64,000 bases of DNA from Bradyrhizobium sp. ISRA464 (GTDB taxonomy: Bacteria > Pseudomonadota > Alphaproteobacteria > Rhizobiales > Xanthobacteraceae). The DNA is taken from assembly GCF_029910095.1 (NCBI RefSeq), contig NZ_CP094526.1, positions 7,440,001 through 7,504,000 on the forward strand, read 5' to 3'. Under the pieces are notes generated by a model, which had not been told where the DNA came from, did not search any database, and was given only the letters and a program-made list of their open reading frames with translations. Shown here one piece after another: positions 44,300 through 52,994 of this stretch; positions within the stretch are counted from its first letter, which is position 1, and each line of letters begins with the position of its first letter. The position numbers and the translations under genes were made by a program.

Positions 44300-45898
44300 A
44301 TGACCAACAAACGTTTCAGTTCTCCGGACGACCGGCATCACGCCGGTCCTTCTCGCGGTACTCGGAATGGAGAGAAACAAGAAGCAAGGGGCGACACCAT
44401 GTCTACTACCGTCAGTGTCAGCGTCAACGGACCACCTTTTTGGGGATCTGACCCGGATGAGAGCGCTCTGCACCCGGAGGAACGCGCCCTGTGCGGAGGC
44501 GAGGCTTGGTACCGCGAGCTGCTCGCTTCGCTGCCGGCCGCCATCTACACGACCGATGCCGCAGGGCGCATCACTTACTACAACGAAGCCGCTGCCGAGC
44601 TTTGGGGGTGTCGGCCTGAACTGGGCAAGTCCGAGTTCTGCGGTTCCTGGAAACTCTATCGGGCCGATGGCAGGCCCATGCGGCACGATGAGTGCCCTAT
44701 GGCGGTTTGCCTCCAGGTCGGACGTCCGATCAGGGGCATAGACGCGGTGGCAGAACGGCCCGATGGTACGCGCGTATCCTTTCTGCCATACCCAACGCCC
44801 CTTTTCGACTCGAGAGGTAACCTGACCGGCGCTGTGAACATGCTCGTTGACATCGGCGAGCGAAAACAGGCGGAGATGGCGGCACTGCGCCTCGCAGCCA
44901 TTGTCGATTCTTCCGAAGACGCCATCGTCAGCAAAGATCTGAATGGATTCATTCAAACCTGGAATCATGGGGCTGAGCGCCTCTTTGGCTACGAGGCAGC
45001 CGAAGTCCTTGGCAAATCTATCTTGATCATCATCCCCCCGGATCGGCACGATGAGGAGCACGGTATTCTCCAGTCCATCAGGCGCGGCGAGCGCATTGCG
45101 CATTACGAAACGGTACGGCGGCGCAAGGACGGCTCTTTGGTCGAAATTTCGCTGACTATCTCTCCTGTCAAGGATGCGGCTGGCAGGATACTGGGCGCCT
45201 CGAAGATTGCGCGTGATATCACCGAACGCAGGCGAGCGCAGGCGCGCCAGGAGCTGCTGGCTCGCGAGATCCACCATCGCACCAAAAATTTGTTCGCAGT
45301 GGTGCAATCGGTGATCGCGAGAAGTTTTGTCGGCAAGCGGACCGTGGAGGAAGCCGAAGCGGCAGTTCGGAGCCGCCTGTCATCGCTCGCTCAAACGCAC
45401 GTTATGCTGCTCGACAAGAACTGGGAGGGGGCTGACCTGACCGAGGTGATCGGCGCAGAGATGAGGCCCTACGGCGATCGGGTGAAGATCAGAGGGCCGC
45501 GGGTCGTGCTCAACCCGAAAGCCGCACAGAACGTCGCGCTGGCGGTCCACGAGTTGGCGACCAACGCAGCAAAGTATGGGGCTCTGTCAAACGAAATCGG
45601 ATGGGTCGACGTTAGTTGGTCGGTAAACCATTCGAATGGATCGAGAGCGCTCTGCTTCGCATGGCAGGAGCGTGATGGTCCACCAGCGACGACTCCGCGG
45701 AGCAAGGGCTTCGGTAGTACCGTCCTTGAGATCGTAATGCGCGACTACGGTCAGCCACAGATCGAATATGCAAGCGAGGGCCTCATCTATCGTCTCACGG
45801 CTCCGCTTGACGCCATCGCTTGCGTCGGCGGGGTGCAGCCTGCATCCGGTAAGGGCCATTTGGCCTCGCCATCCAAGCCGGGTTTGGAAATGTCCTAA
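44300..45898 (+). CDS. PAS-PAS-HWE sensor histidine kinase
   Basis: A 532-residue soluble kinase (499 if it starts at the Met at 44399). PAS 1 spans about 80-190 (LLASLPAAIYTTDAAGRITY) and PAS 2 about 200-325 (IVDSSEDAIVSKDLNGFIQT; the PAC end KIARDITERRRA). The HWE/HisKA_2 kinase domain follows, with phospho-accepting His in LLAREIHHRTKNLFAVVQSV, the N box ALAVHELATNAAKYGALS and the glycine box RSKGFGSTVLEIVM. No TM helices. The start at 44300 follows CGGAGGAACCGGC. No response regulator is adjacent, so its partner is unknown. Divergent from the Crp/Fnr gene. Confidence 0.92.
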   Translation: MTNKRFSSPDDRHHAGPSRGTRNGEKQEARGDTMSTTVSVSVNGPPFWGSDPDESALHPEERALCGGEAWYRELLASLPAAIYTTDAAGRITYYNEAAAELWGCRPELGKSEFCGSWKLYRADGRPMRHDECPMAVCLQVGRPIRGIDAVAERPDGTRVSFLPYPTPLFDSRGNLTGAVNMLVDIGERKQAEMAALRLAAIVDSSEDAIVSKDLNGFIQTWNHGAERLFGYEAAEVLGKSILIIIPPDRHDEEHGILQSIRRGERIAHYETVRRRKDGSLVEISLTISPVKDAAGRILGASKIARDITERRRAQARQELLAREIHHRTKNLFAVVQSVIARSFVGKRTVEEAEAAVRSRLSSLAQTHVMLLDKNWEGADLTEVIGAEMRPYGDRVKIRGPRVVLNPKAAQNVALAVHELATNAAKYGALSNEIGWVDVSWSVNHSNGSRALCFAWQERDGPPATTPRSKGFGSTVLEIVMRDYGQPQIEYASEGLIYRLTAPLDAIACVGGVQPASGKGHLASPSKPGLEMS

Positions 45899-45991
45899 CG
45901 AGGTCGGGGTACGCTTCGGGGGCTATCAATCCTTTGGAGCTTGAGACTCCTCCCGAGAAGCGCCGAGAAGTGTTTCATTCCTGCCTTGACA

Positions 45992-46021
45992 TTGGCGCAA
46001 GCTGAAGGGCGCTGTTATAAT
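45992..46021 (+). promoter_or_regulatory. Promoter-like sequence with consensus -10 and no gene downstream
   Basis: TATAAT at 46016-46021 is preceded by TTGGCG at 45992-45997 with 18-bp spacing; TTGACA also lies a little further upstream at 45986. It points into a 45-nt unique segment and then a family F repeat, with only a convergent gene beyond. Confidence 0.4.
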
Positions 46022-46065
46022 GTAATGAACAGCTGCGCGACCGATGCCCGTTCACACCAGACCGC

Positions 46066-46169
46066 TAGAGCGCGATGGAATTGGGATGAATCGCAATCGC
46101 GCTCTAGGTTCTTGATTGAGCACGATCTTTTCGGAAAACCGCTGCACACTTTTCCGGATCATGCTCTAG
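46066..46169. repeat. Dispersed intergenic repeat, family F (two hairpins)
   Basis: TAGAGCGCGATGG ... ATCGCGCTCTA, then GAGCACGATCTTTTCGG ... CTTTTCCGGATCATGCTC. Same modules as 5077-5166. The stop codon of the AI-2E-type permease gene lies inside this repeat. Confidence 0.75.
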
Positions 46170-48072
46170 TCGCGGGTAATGTACTCCCGACGCCGTCCTC
46201 AGAGACAGTCTGCGGAGGAGCAGACGGACACGCGACTCCTGCGCGCTGTTCGGCCACGGCCCGTGCAGTCTCGAGCAGATCCTCCAAGGACGAAGCGTAT
46301 TCGTCGGCGCCTATCGTTGAGAGTTTCTCCTGCGATGCGGTGGCGGATTTCTGGACAAAACCGAAGACGATCTTCGCATTCGGACTGCGTTGTCTTAGGC
46401 GGCGGACCAAAAGGCGCGCGCTTGCTGGAACGGCGCGTGTATCGAGATAGAGCACGCAGATCAGCGCAACGTCCTTCATCTCCTGGGATGACAGCTTCTC
46501 GCGAGAGGAGGCCTCAGCGATGCTTGTGGTCACCCCGATATCTTCGCGCTCGATCAGCTGCGACAACATCGTCGCGGCGAGGCCATCAAACGGACCGCGG
46601 CCGGAGAGGCACAAGATGTGGGCCTCGCTCCCAAGAGCAAGAGCCGCGCCTGACGACGGGCGCTTGGCCTCCTGCTTGTTGTCGAACTCTTGTGCGAAAT
46701 CGATGAGCTCCTCAAAATTGGACCGTAGCCTTTCAGCATCAGAATGCGACAGCTTACTCGCTCGAAAGTCTGAAGAAGCGAACTGGAGAGCCTCGATTGC
46801 CACGTTATCGTAGTAGTTCATCAGGCTGTGCTCGCCAGCCAGCTCCTCCAACTGCTCTTCCGCCTCGTCGGCATTATCCGCGAGAAGTCGCTGGTACAGG
46901 CTTTCAGACGGACGCAAAGCCGGGTGGCTGCCGAGGAGAATGTCGATGAAGGAGAGCTGTTCGATGTGCCGGCCGAGTACGACGGCACACAGCGTAAGTG
47001 GGGTTGAGATAATCAACCCGATCGGGCCCCAGAGCCACGTCCAGAAAATTGCGGCGATGACGACCGCAATCGGCGAGAGTCCAGTGCTATGTCCGTAAAG
47101 CAGCGGCTCGAGAAGCTGGCCGGCAAGAAATTCCGTGATGGCGTAAAGACCGACGGTCAACAGCGCCATCGACCAGCCCGGTTCGATAGCCGCGGCAACC
47201 AGGCTCGGAAGCGCCGCCGCAATCCACGCGCCGATATACGGGACGAACCGTAAGACGCCGCCGATGACGCCCCACAGTATCGGATGCGGCAGTCCTATTA
47301 AGTACGTTCCGATCGATACGACTATTCCGAAAGCGGAGTTAATCGCAAGCTGCGCGATGAAATAGCGGCTGAGCCCCTCGCCGGCGTCGTCCATCGCGGA
47401 CGTCGTGCGGCTTAAATCATGTGATCCGAACACGCGAATCGCACGGTCTCGGATGTCTTCCCGATAAAGCAGCGCGAAGATGGTGACCACGATCATGATG
47501 ATAGCCGTGGCAACTGGGTGAAGGATTGGACCAAGGACCTTTGCTCCGACCTGAACAGGCGATGGTGGAGACTGTTGAACAATGACCGGCAGCGGCTTCT
47601 GGGAGTTGGGAGAAGGGGGACCGGTCTCATGCGAACTCTGTGGCTGCTGCTCTCGGCGCGACTCGAGGCGCGTGATAGCGCCCGACAGAGGGGCGAGCGT
47701 AGCATCACGCAGCTTCGTAATCTTGCTTTCCAGCGTGTTTTGGTATTGAGGAAGCTGCGCAAACAGGTCAGCGACCTGCGTGCCGATAACGGTTCCGAGC
47801 CCGAGGATGATCCCGAGCGCAAGGAGCACGGTCGCGACGATTGCGGGGACCCGCGGGATTCCGACGCGGCGCAGCAAATTGGCCAAGGGAGCGAGAATGA
47901 ACGTGAGGAGCGCAGCAAGTGTAATCGGAATGAGCACTTCGCCGGCCACATAGAGGGCACCGACAATAATGGCTGCGGTGATCATCCCAGCCGCCCGGGT
48001 GATCTGCTTGCGATCGCGCCGCCAGTCGATCAGGTTGTCAGAGGGGTCCTGAGGCTGAGCTTCTGAAGCCAT
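46159..48072 (-). CDS. AI-2E-family permease with cytosolic C-terminal domain
   Basis: A 637-residue membrane protein. The PerM/AI-2E core (residues about 15-370) has TM pairs at the N-terminus (AAGMITAAIIVGALYVAGEV; LIPITLAALLTFILAPLANL), a Pro/Gln-rich periplasmic loop, and the C-terminal helices with ILWGVIGGVLRFVPYIGAWI and GLSPIAVVIAAIFWTWLWGP. About 250 soluble residues follow. They contain a Rossmann-like segment (HILCLSGRGPFDGLAATMLS ... KDVALICVLYLDTRAV ... NAKIVFGFVQ) resembling a receiver or B12-binding fold without the ligand motif. The transport substrate is uncertain; the family name reflects one member. The ATG at 48072 follows GAGGGACAG. Confidence 0.85.
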   Translation of the reverse strand: MASEAQPQDPSDNLIDWRRDRKQITRAAGMITAAIIVGALYVAGEVLIPITLAALLTFILAPLANLLRRVGIPRVPAIVATVLLALGIILGLGTVIGTQVADLFAQLPQYQNTLESKITKLRDATLAPLSGAITRLESRREQQPQSSHETGPPSPNSQKPLPVIVQQSPPSPVQVGAKVLGPILHPVATAIIMIVVTIFALLYREDIRDRAIRVFGSHDLSRTTSAMDDAGEGLSRYFIAQLAINSAFGIVVSIGTYLIGLPHPILWGVIGGVLRFVPYIGAWIAAALPSLVAAAIEPGWSMALLTVGLYAITEFLAGQLLEPLLYGHSTGLSPIAVVIAAIFWTWLWGPIGLIISTPLTLCAVVLGRHIEQLSFIDILLGSHPALRPSESLYQRLLADNADEAEEQLEELAGEHSLMNYYDNVAIEALQFASSDFRASKLSHSDAERLRSNFEELIDFAQEFDNKQEAKRPSSGAALALGSEAHILCLSGRGPFDGLAATMLSQLIEREDIGVTTSIAEASSREKLSSQEMKDVALICVLYLDTRAVPASARLLVRRLRQRSPNAKIVFGFVQKSATASQEKLSTIGADEYASSLEDLLETARAVAEQRAGVACPSAPPQTVSEDGVGSTLPATRA

Positions 48073-48473
48073 CTGTCCCTCACTTGAGCGACTGAGCCCC
48101 AAGCGACCAAGACGCATGGTTCGAAGCTCGGCGCCTGCGATTTAGAACGTTGCGCTCTCGCGCCTGTTCCGTCCTTCGCAACCATGATCAACCATGATGA
48201 TGATCCTGCGGACGTTCCGCTAGATCGCAGTCGGAGTTTGAGTGCTGTCAACCTTCGGCATCCTGAGCCGGTATACCTCCAACTGGCGTTGGCAACCGGT
48301 GCCTGCAAGGGAACTCGAACTGGCAAATCGTAGATCGCGCGACAGACGCCACTCTTACCAAAGCGGAGTGTCTGCCGCGATCGTGTCCGCCGCTCAGCTC
48401 GCCGGCGGGCTCTGAGCAACTCGGCTGCAATCTCGAACTCTGGAGCGAGGGCGTCGTACTGAGACTTGACTTT
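48073..48473. other. Intergenic region between permease gene and IS200 copy 2
   Basis: About 400 nt with no supportable gene, repeat or RNA. It should contain the promoter of the minus-strand permease gene near 48090-48150. Confidence 0.4.
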
Positions 48474-49124
48474 CGAGCCAATAACCTCCAGCAAAGCTGG
48501 AGGTTTGATTGGGAACCGCCAAAGGCGGTTTTAAGGGATGTTAGGACGATTGCTTGGATTTTGGGGCAGCTGAAATCTTTAGCTCAAACTGATCCAGTTG
48601 CTGGTCGGCCATTTCCTGATTCTTGATGTAGGCCCGGATCATTTCCTCATCGCGGCCGACGGTCGTGACAAAATATCCGCGTGCCCAGAATTTGTGGCCC
48701 AGGAAATTTCGCATCTTCCGTTCGACGTTCTGCGCGATCCAGATCGAACTCTTCCCCTTCATATACCCGATGATCTGCGCCACCGAATATTTCGGAGGTA
48801 TCGATATCAGCATGTGGACATGATCCGGCATCAGGTGACCTTCCTCGATCCGGCACTCCTTCCGTCGTGCCAGATCGTGAAATACCTGGCCCAGATGTCG
48901 CTTGATCTTCCCGAACAGCAGCTTCTTGCGGTACTTCGGCGTAAACACGACGTGGTACTTGCACTCCCAAGTCGCGTGATTAAGATGATTGTACTCTGCT
49001 TCCATCATGGTCTCCTTGAGGGTTCTTGGCGGTTCCCCAAGGAGACTCCATGACTTCATTCCCGCAGCTGTAGAACTGCCGGTTTTCGCCCCGCCATAGG
49101 CGGGGGCTTAGCAGGCTTGGTTAG
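48474..49124 (-). mobile_element. IS200/IS605-family insertion sequence, copy 2
   Basis: 651 bp with no difference seen from 18261-18911 and in the same orientation. Identity starts at CGAGCCAATAACC and ends at GGCTTGGTTAG in both, which fixes the unit. The flanks are unrelated apart from these ends. Confidence 0.92.
48541..49005 (-). CDS. tnpA: IS200-type TnpA (Y1 HUH transposase)
   Basis: Same 154-residue product as at 18328-18792: HUH motif MPDHVHMLISIPP and catalytic-tyrosine helix MIRAYIKNQEMADQQL. The frame is intact. The absence of differences between copies about 30 kb apart means recent transposition or gene conversion. Confidence 0.93.
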   Translation of the reverse strand: MEAEYNHLNHATWECKYHVVFTPKYRKKLLFGKIKRHLGQVFHDLARRKECRIEEGHLMPDHVHMLISIPPKYSVAQIIGYMKGKSSIWIAQNVERKMRNFLGHKFWARGYFVTTVGRDEEMIRAYIKNQEMADQQLDQFELKISAAPKSKQSS

Positions 49125-49410
49125 CGAGGAGACAAGCCTTGAGCTATCGTTATCCACCACTTCAAGCCGCTCGACTTGGCCACTGCGCGTATCACTGTCC
49201 ATAAGGACAGTTCTCACACCGACAGCCGCCTTTTGTGCGCAATCGAGCGACGTTTCGAATGTTGCCTAGCAAATTCGCCCTTTGGGTCGCTTGCGCCGAT
49301 GACGGAAGCATCGTGGTTGCGCGCGCTTGCGAAACGATTCTTGCGATTGACTGAGCGAGAGATCCCGAGGCTTGTGGCGTAGCCAGTTTGGAATGGACTC
49401 TCGGATGTTT

Positions 49411-49453
49411 GAAACGGGTGAAGGGAATCGAACCCTCGTATTCAGCTTGGAAG
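49411..49453 (-). other. tRNA-Gly(TCC) 3' fragment, probable integration-site remnant
   Basis: On the minus strand the sequence runs CTTCCAAGCTGAATACG, then AGGGTTCGATTCCCTTCACC and CG. This is the anticodon loop (CTTCCAA), the 3' anticodon strand, the T arm and most of the acceptor of a tRNA-Gly(TCC). The 5' half is absent: bases before the loop (TTGGCGA) do not pair with GCTGA. A break in the anticodon loop is the usual crossover point of tyrosine integrases. The displaced 3' half normally marks the end of an element lying on its anticodon side, here toward higher coordinates. Confidence 0.7.
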
Positions 49454-49690
49454 TCGCCAAATTCTATAGCGCGCTCAATGGCCATTCCGACATTTTGCAG
49501 CCTTGCGGACGATTGAGACTACTACAGAATTTCTCGTTGTCTGAATGGCGGTGCGGCGGTTTGGCAAGTGGGGACCGGACCTCCCTAGCCGATCCTTTCG
49601 CGGATCAGCTCGATTCCCGATCGACGCATCCGAGGCGTCGGGGGGTCGAGCCAGTGGTCCGCTACGCGATACCCACCATTGTGGCAGCGC

Positions 49691-49713
49691 TGTTTTCTTA
49701 TTGGAGGGCAGCC
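49691..49713 (+). repeat. Imperfect 23-bp direct repeat flanking catabolic cluster, left copy
   Basis: TGTTTTCTTAT, one variable base, GG, one variable base, GGGCAGCC. It matches 55519-55541 at 21 of 23 positions in the same orientation. The two copies enclose the hydroxyquinol genes and sit 5.8 kb apart. Confidence 0.55.
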
Positions 49714-49773
49714 CTGCCCGCGAAGCGGCTTCTTAATAGTCCGCTGAAGTTTGCCATTCGTGCGAGACGCGGC

Positions 49774-50892
49774 TCAGAGGGGTCGCGGCGACGAAGAAAG
49801 ACCAGAGACTTCGCCGTAAGTTTCGGCCGATCCAACATACTGACAACGTCCCACGAACGCGTCATCGAGCAAAGCTAAAACGCCATCGTAAGTCACTGGC
49901 CGCGGATTATAGTACGGCAACTGCATTACAAGCGATGCCGCACGCGGGAGATCGGCACGCTTCATGCCAATCTCCTCTAGCGACATTGGCGCACCCAATC
50001 TCTGCATGAGCGCAAAAACTGCGCTCGCCGCGTTCTGTGCATTCATAGCGTGCTCGAGTCGCTTCATCGCATCCGGTGCGGCGGCGGCGTTGTAGGCGAG
50101 CACATGCGGCAGGATGACGGTGTGAGTTTCGGCGTGCGGCAAATTCCAGGTACCGCCCAGCACGTGGCAGAGCTTGTGATGCAGCGCCATGTTCGACATT
50201 CCCAGCACGGCACCGCAAAGCCAGGCGCCGTAGAGACAATCGCTACGGCTGTCAACGTCTCGAAGATTTGCTTTCACGCCCGGTAAGCCACGCGCGAGCG
50301 CACGGATACCTTCCTCCGCCATCAGATTCGTAATCGGATTGGCGTTTTCTGCATATAGAGCTTCGGCCGCGTGTGCGATCGCGTTGAACCCGCTCGTGAT
50401 CGACATGGTCAACGGCAGATCCAGGGTGAGATAGGGATCATAAATCACAGCCTTCGGCAAAACCCGCCGGTCTTTTCCGGTCCTCTTCAGTCCCGCTTCG
50501 GTCAATCCGTAGATAGGAGTCATTTCGGAGCCGGCGTAGGTGGTCGGCACCGCCAGGATCGGGAGCGCCGACTCCAGCGCGATAGCCTTGGCCAGACCGA
50601 TGGTCGACCCGCCGCCGGCCGCCACCACACAATCCGCGCCGAGCCGGTCAGCCTCCTCGATCGCCTTCTGGGCGACCTCGACGGGGACGTGCATCACGGC
50701 ATGTGGATAGATGCCGACACTCCGGTCACCGAGACGCACCGACAGATTGTTCGCCAGCTCCGCTTGCTGGGGCGTCGACAGCACCAGCGCGCGGCGTGCG
50801 CCGAGCAGTTCGATTTCGAACGCCAAGTGATCGAGGGCGCCAGCTCCGAACACGACGCGTCCCGGCGAGGCTTCGAAGATAAAAGACTTCAT
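49774..50892 (-). CDS. Maleylacetate reductase
   Basis: A 372-residue iron-containing-alcohol-dehydrogenase-fold enzyme that reduces maleylacetate to 3-oxoadipate with NAD(P)H. Seen: the N-terminal GRVVFGAGALDHLAFEIELL, the nucleotide motif VVAAGGGSTIGLAKAIALES, VPTTYAGSEMTPIYGLTEAG and the His-rich region MSNMALHHKLCHVLGGTWNL with PHAETHTVILPHVLAYN. These are typical of the maleylacetate reductase branch. It acts on the ring-cleavage product of the dioxygenase encoded at 51949-52848. The start at 50892 follows CGGAGCTCAT. A LysR gene lies divergently upstream, so the reductase is separated from the other pathway genes by that regulator. Confidence 0.92.
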   Translation of the reverse strand: MKSFIFEASPGRVVFGAGALDHLAFEIELLGARRALVLSTPQQAELANNLSVRLGDRSVGIYPHAVMHVPVEVAQKAIEEADRLGADCVVAAGGGSTIGLAKAIALESALPILAVPTTYAGSEMTPIYGLTEAGLKRTGKDRRVLPKAVIYDPYLTLDLPLTMSITSGFNAIAHAAEALYAENANPITNLMAEEGIRALARGLPGVKANLRDVDSRSDCLYGAWLCGAVLGMSNMALHHKLCHVLGGTWNLPHAETHTVILPHVLAYNAAAAPDAMKRLEHAMNAQNAASAVFALMQRLGAPMSLEEIGMKRADLPRAASLVMQLPYYNPRPVTYDGVLALLDDAFVGRCQYVGSAETYGEVSGLSSSPRPL

Positions 50893-50979
50893 ATGAGCTC
50901 CGTTTTCTTTTTCGGCCTCATCTCGCAAGTGGCGCTAGCGTAGCGGGAATGGCGCGGCTAAGCTATCGCCCGGGCAGAT

Positions 50980-51927
50980 ATGAAGACTATTCCGGGAAAG
51001 CACGCTGAAGATCTCGACCTACACGCGCTGCGGGTGCTCGACGTGCTGTTTCGCGAGCGCAGCATCACGCGCGCCGCCGAGGCACTGCATACCCAGCAGC
51101 CGGCGCTGAGCAAGACGCTGGCGCGCCTTCGCCTCTATTTCAAGGACCCCCTGTTCGTCCGCGTCGCGCTGCACATGGAGCCAACGGCCAAGGCGCTGGA
51201 ACTCGAGAAGCCGGTGCGCGCGCTGCTCGATGGCCTGCAGCGGCTGCGCAGCGAGCAGACGCGGTTCGACGCATCGCAGTCGACGCGCGTGTTTCGCGTA
51301 TTTACGCTCGATGCGGGCGTGATCGTGATGCTGCCGCCCGTCATCAAGACGTTGCTCGGCTCCGCGCCCGGTGTGCGCTTGCGTGCCGCCCAAATCGGAC
51401 TGCAAAACCTGCACACCTCGCTCGAGTCCGGCGAGATCGATCTCGCGATCGGCGAATTCCCGCTGCTGATTCCCGGCATCCGGCGGCAGAAGCTGTTCTC
51501 CGGCCAACACATGTGCATCTTCCAGAAGGGTCATCCCCGGCTCGGCCGATCGCCGTCGCTCGCCGAATTCCTGGAGGAGCAGCACATTTTCATCACCGCA
51601 GCAGGCACCGGCCATCCGCATCAGGTGGCGGAGCGGTCGCTAGAAGGACAATTGCCAGCGAAAAGCATCATCGCGCACGTGCCGACGTTCACCGCGGCCG
51701 CGATCCTTGCCAAGAACACTAACGCGGTCGCTACGATGCCGGGACCGGTCGCAGCCGTGCTGGCGCGCGAGCTCGACATGCAGCTCGCAAAGCCGCCGGT
51801 CAAGCTGCCGGCCTTCGAGATTGCGCAATACTGGCATGAACGCTTCGATCGCGACCCCGGCAACCAATGGCTACGCGCGGTGTTCCATGCCGAATTCGGT
51901 GGCAAGCCGCCGAGAGGGAAGCGATAG
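50980..51927 (+). CDS. LysR-family transcriptional regulator
   Basis: A 315-residue regulator. The N-terminal winged helix reads LHALRVLDVLFRERSITRAA followed by EALHTQQPALSKTLARLR and a linker helix. The C-terminal effector-binding part runs from about residue 95 (RVFRVFTLDAGVIVMLPPVI) to 300. The DFSLR-type N-terminus resembles NahR/NodD-like members that bind aromatic effectors; this is inference. It sits between the maleylacetate reductase gene (divergent, 87 bp) and the dioxygenase gene (convergent), the natural regulator of this cluster. The palindrome GCGCTAGCG at about 50932-50940 lies in the divergent gap. Confidence 0.92.
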   Translation: MKTIPGKHAEDLDLHALRVLDVLFRERSITRAAEALHTQQPALSKTLARLRLYFKDPLFVRVALHMEPTAKALELEKPVRALLDGLQRLRSEQTRFDASQSTRVFRVFTLDAGVIVMLPPVIKTLLGSAPGVRLRAAQIGLQNLHTSLESGEIDLAIGEFPLLIPGIRRQKLFSGQHMCIFQKGHPRLGRSPSLAEFLEEQHIFITAAGTGHPHQVAERSLEGQLPAKSIIAHVPTFTAAAILAKNTNAVATMPGPVAAVLARELDMQLAKPPVKLPAFEIAQYWHERFDRDPGNQWLRAVFHAEFGGKPPRGKR

Positions 51928-51948
51928 CTTCCGCCGTCATGGGCGATG

Positions 51949-52848
51949 TCAGGCTGCAACGCTCGCCGGCGCCGCGGCCGAAGCAATCTCCGCCGGTTGC
52001 AGCACGAAGTCATACTCGAGCAACCAGAACGGTTGATTCGCGGTCTTGCCGGTCGGCGTTGTGCTGCCCGCCGGCATCAATCTGAATTCGACGATCAGCG
52101 GCGCCTTCACGCCATAGACCGCGTCGGTCTCGATATAGGGACAGGACTTCTTGAACAGATGCGTGACTAGGCGATGATGACCTTTCGCCTCGATCAGGAA
52201 ATGAATATGCGACGGCCGCATTGGGCTGATCTCGGTACGGCTCATCACCTCGCCGACGCTGCCATCCATAGGAATCGAGTAGGGGACCGGAAGCACGGTC
52301 TGCACCACAAACCGGCCGTCGTTGCTCGACTTGAAGATGCCGCGCATCCACGGCTCGTCGCTGCCGCGCTGGGCGTCGTAGAGCCCCTCTCCGTCGGCCT
52401 GCCAGATGTCGAGCGTGGCGCCGGCAATCGGCGCGCCACACACGCCGTGCACCGAACCGACAATATAACAGGGCTCGCCCGGGGCACCGTTGGCGATGTC
52501 AGCACCATCGGCAAGATTCGGCGAATCATGCACGTGGAACGGCCCTTTCACCGTGGTCGGCGTCGCTTCTCCCGAAAGGCGATTGTTGATGCAGTCGACC
52601 AACATGCTGACGCCGACCACGTCGGAGGCCAAGATGAACTCCTGCCGCTTGTCGTTCGACTGCTTCCCGGTTCGGGTCAGCCATTCGATCGCGGCCATCC
52701 ACTCCTCTTCCGTCGGCTCGATCTCGCGAACGAAAGCATGCAAATGCGTGATCATCGATTGCATGATCTGCCGCAGCCTCCGATCCGGTACGGCTTTCCA
52801 GCGCTCGAGCACGATGTCGGTGATGGTCGTTTCGGTGACGTAGGGCAT
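51949..52848 (-). CDS. Hydroxyquinol 1,2-dioxygenase (intradiol)
   Basis: A 299-residue non-haem Fe(III) intradiol dioxygenase that cleaves 1,2,4-trihydroxybenzene to maleylacetate. The N-terminal helical dimerisation domain (ERWKAVPDRRLRQIMQSMIT) precedes the catalytic domain: VKGPFHVHDSPNLADGADIA, GATLDIWQADGEGLYDAQ (Tyr ligand), VVQTVLPVPYSIPMDGSVGE (Tyr ligand) and MRPSHIHFLIEAKGHHRLVT (two His ligands). The motif set fits hydroxyquinol rather than catechol enzymes, supported by the neighbouring maleylacetate reductase. The start at 52848 follows AGGAGGACGCC. Downstream of the monooxygenase gene on the same strand. Confidence 0.92.
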   Translation of the reverse strand: MPYVTETTITDIVLERWKAVPDRRLRQIMQSMITHLHAFVREIEPTEEEWMAAIEWLTRTGKQSNDKRQEFILASDVVGVSMLVDCINNRLSGEATPTTVKGPFHVHDSPNLADGADIANGAPGEPCYIVGSVHGVCGAPIAGATLDIWQADGEGLYDAQRGSDEPWMRGIFKSSNDGRFVVQTVLPVPYSIPMDGSVGEVMSRTEISPMRPSHIHFLIEAKGHHRLVTHLFKKSCPYIETDAVYGVKAPLIVEFRLMPAGSTTPTGKTANQPFWLLEYDFVLQPAEIASAAAPASVAA

Positions 52849-52994
52849 GGCGTCCTCCTGATATGCGCAAGGAACGATTGCGCGTGTGCCTAGCTTGCAA
52901 GTTCCTGCTCGCGCGCCAGCACGAGCCGGGAAAGATGTCGGCCTCAAAGCGGCACCGCGGACGCCAGGCTTTTCCGGCGTCCGCGATCAGCGTG

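Noticed and set aside
45986..46021. TTGACA at 45986 as the -35 for TATAAT at 46016
   Set aside because: The spacing of 24 bp is too long for sigma-70; TTGGCG at 18 bp is the better partner.
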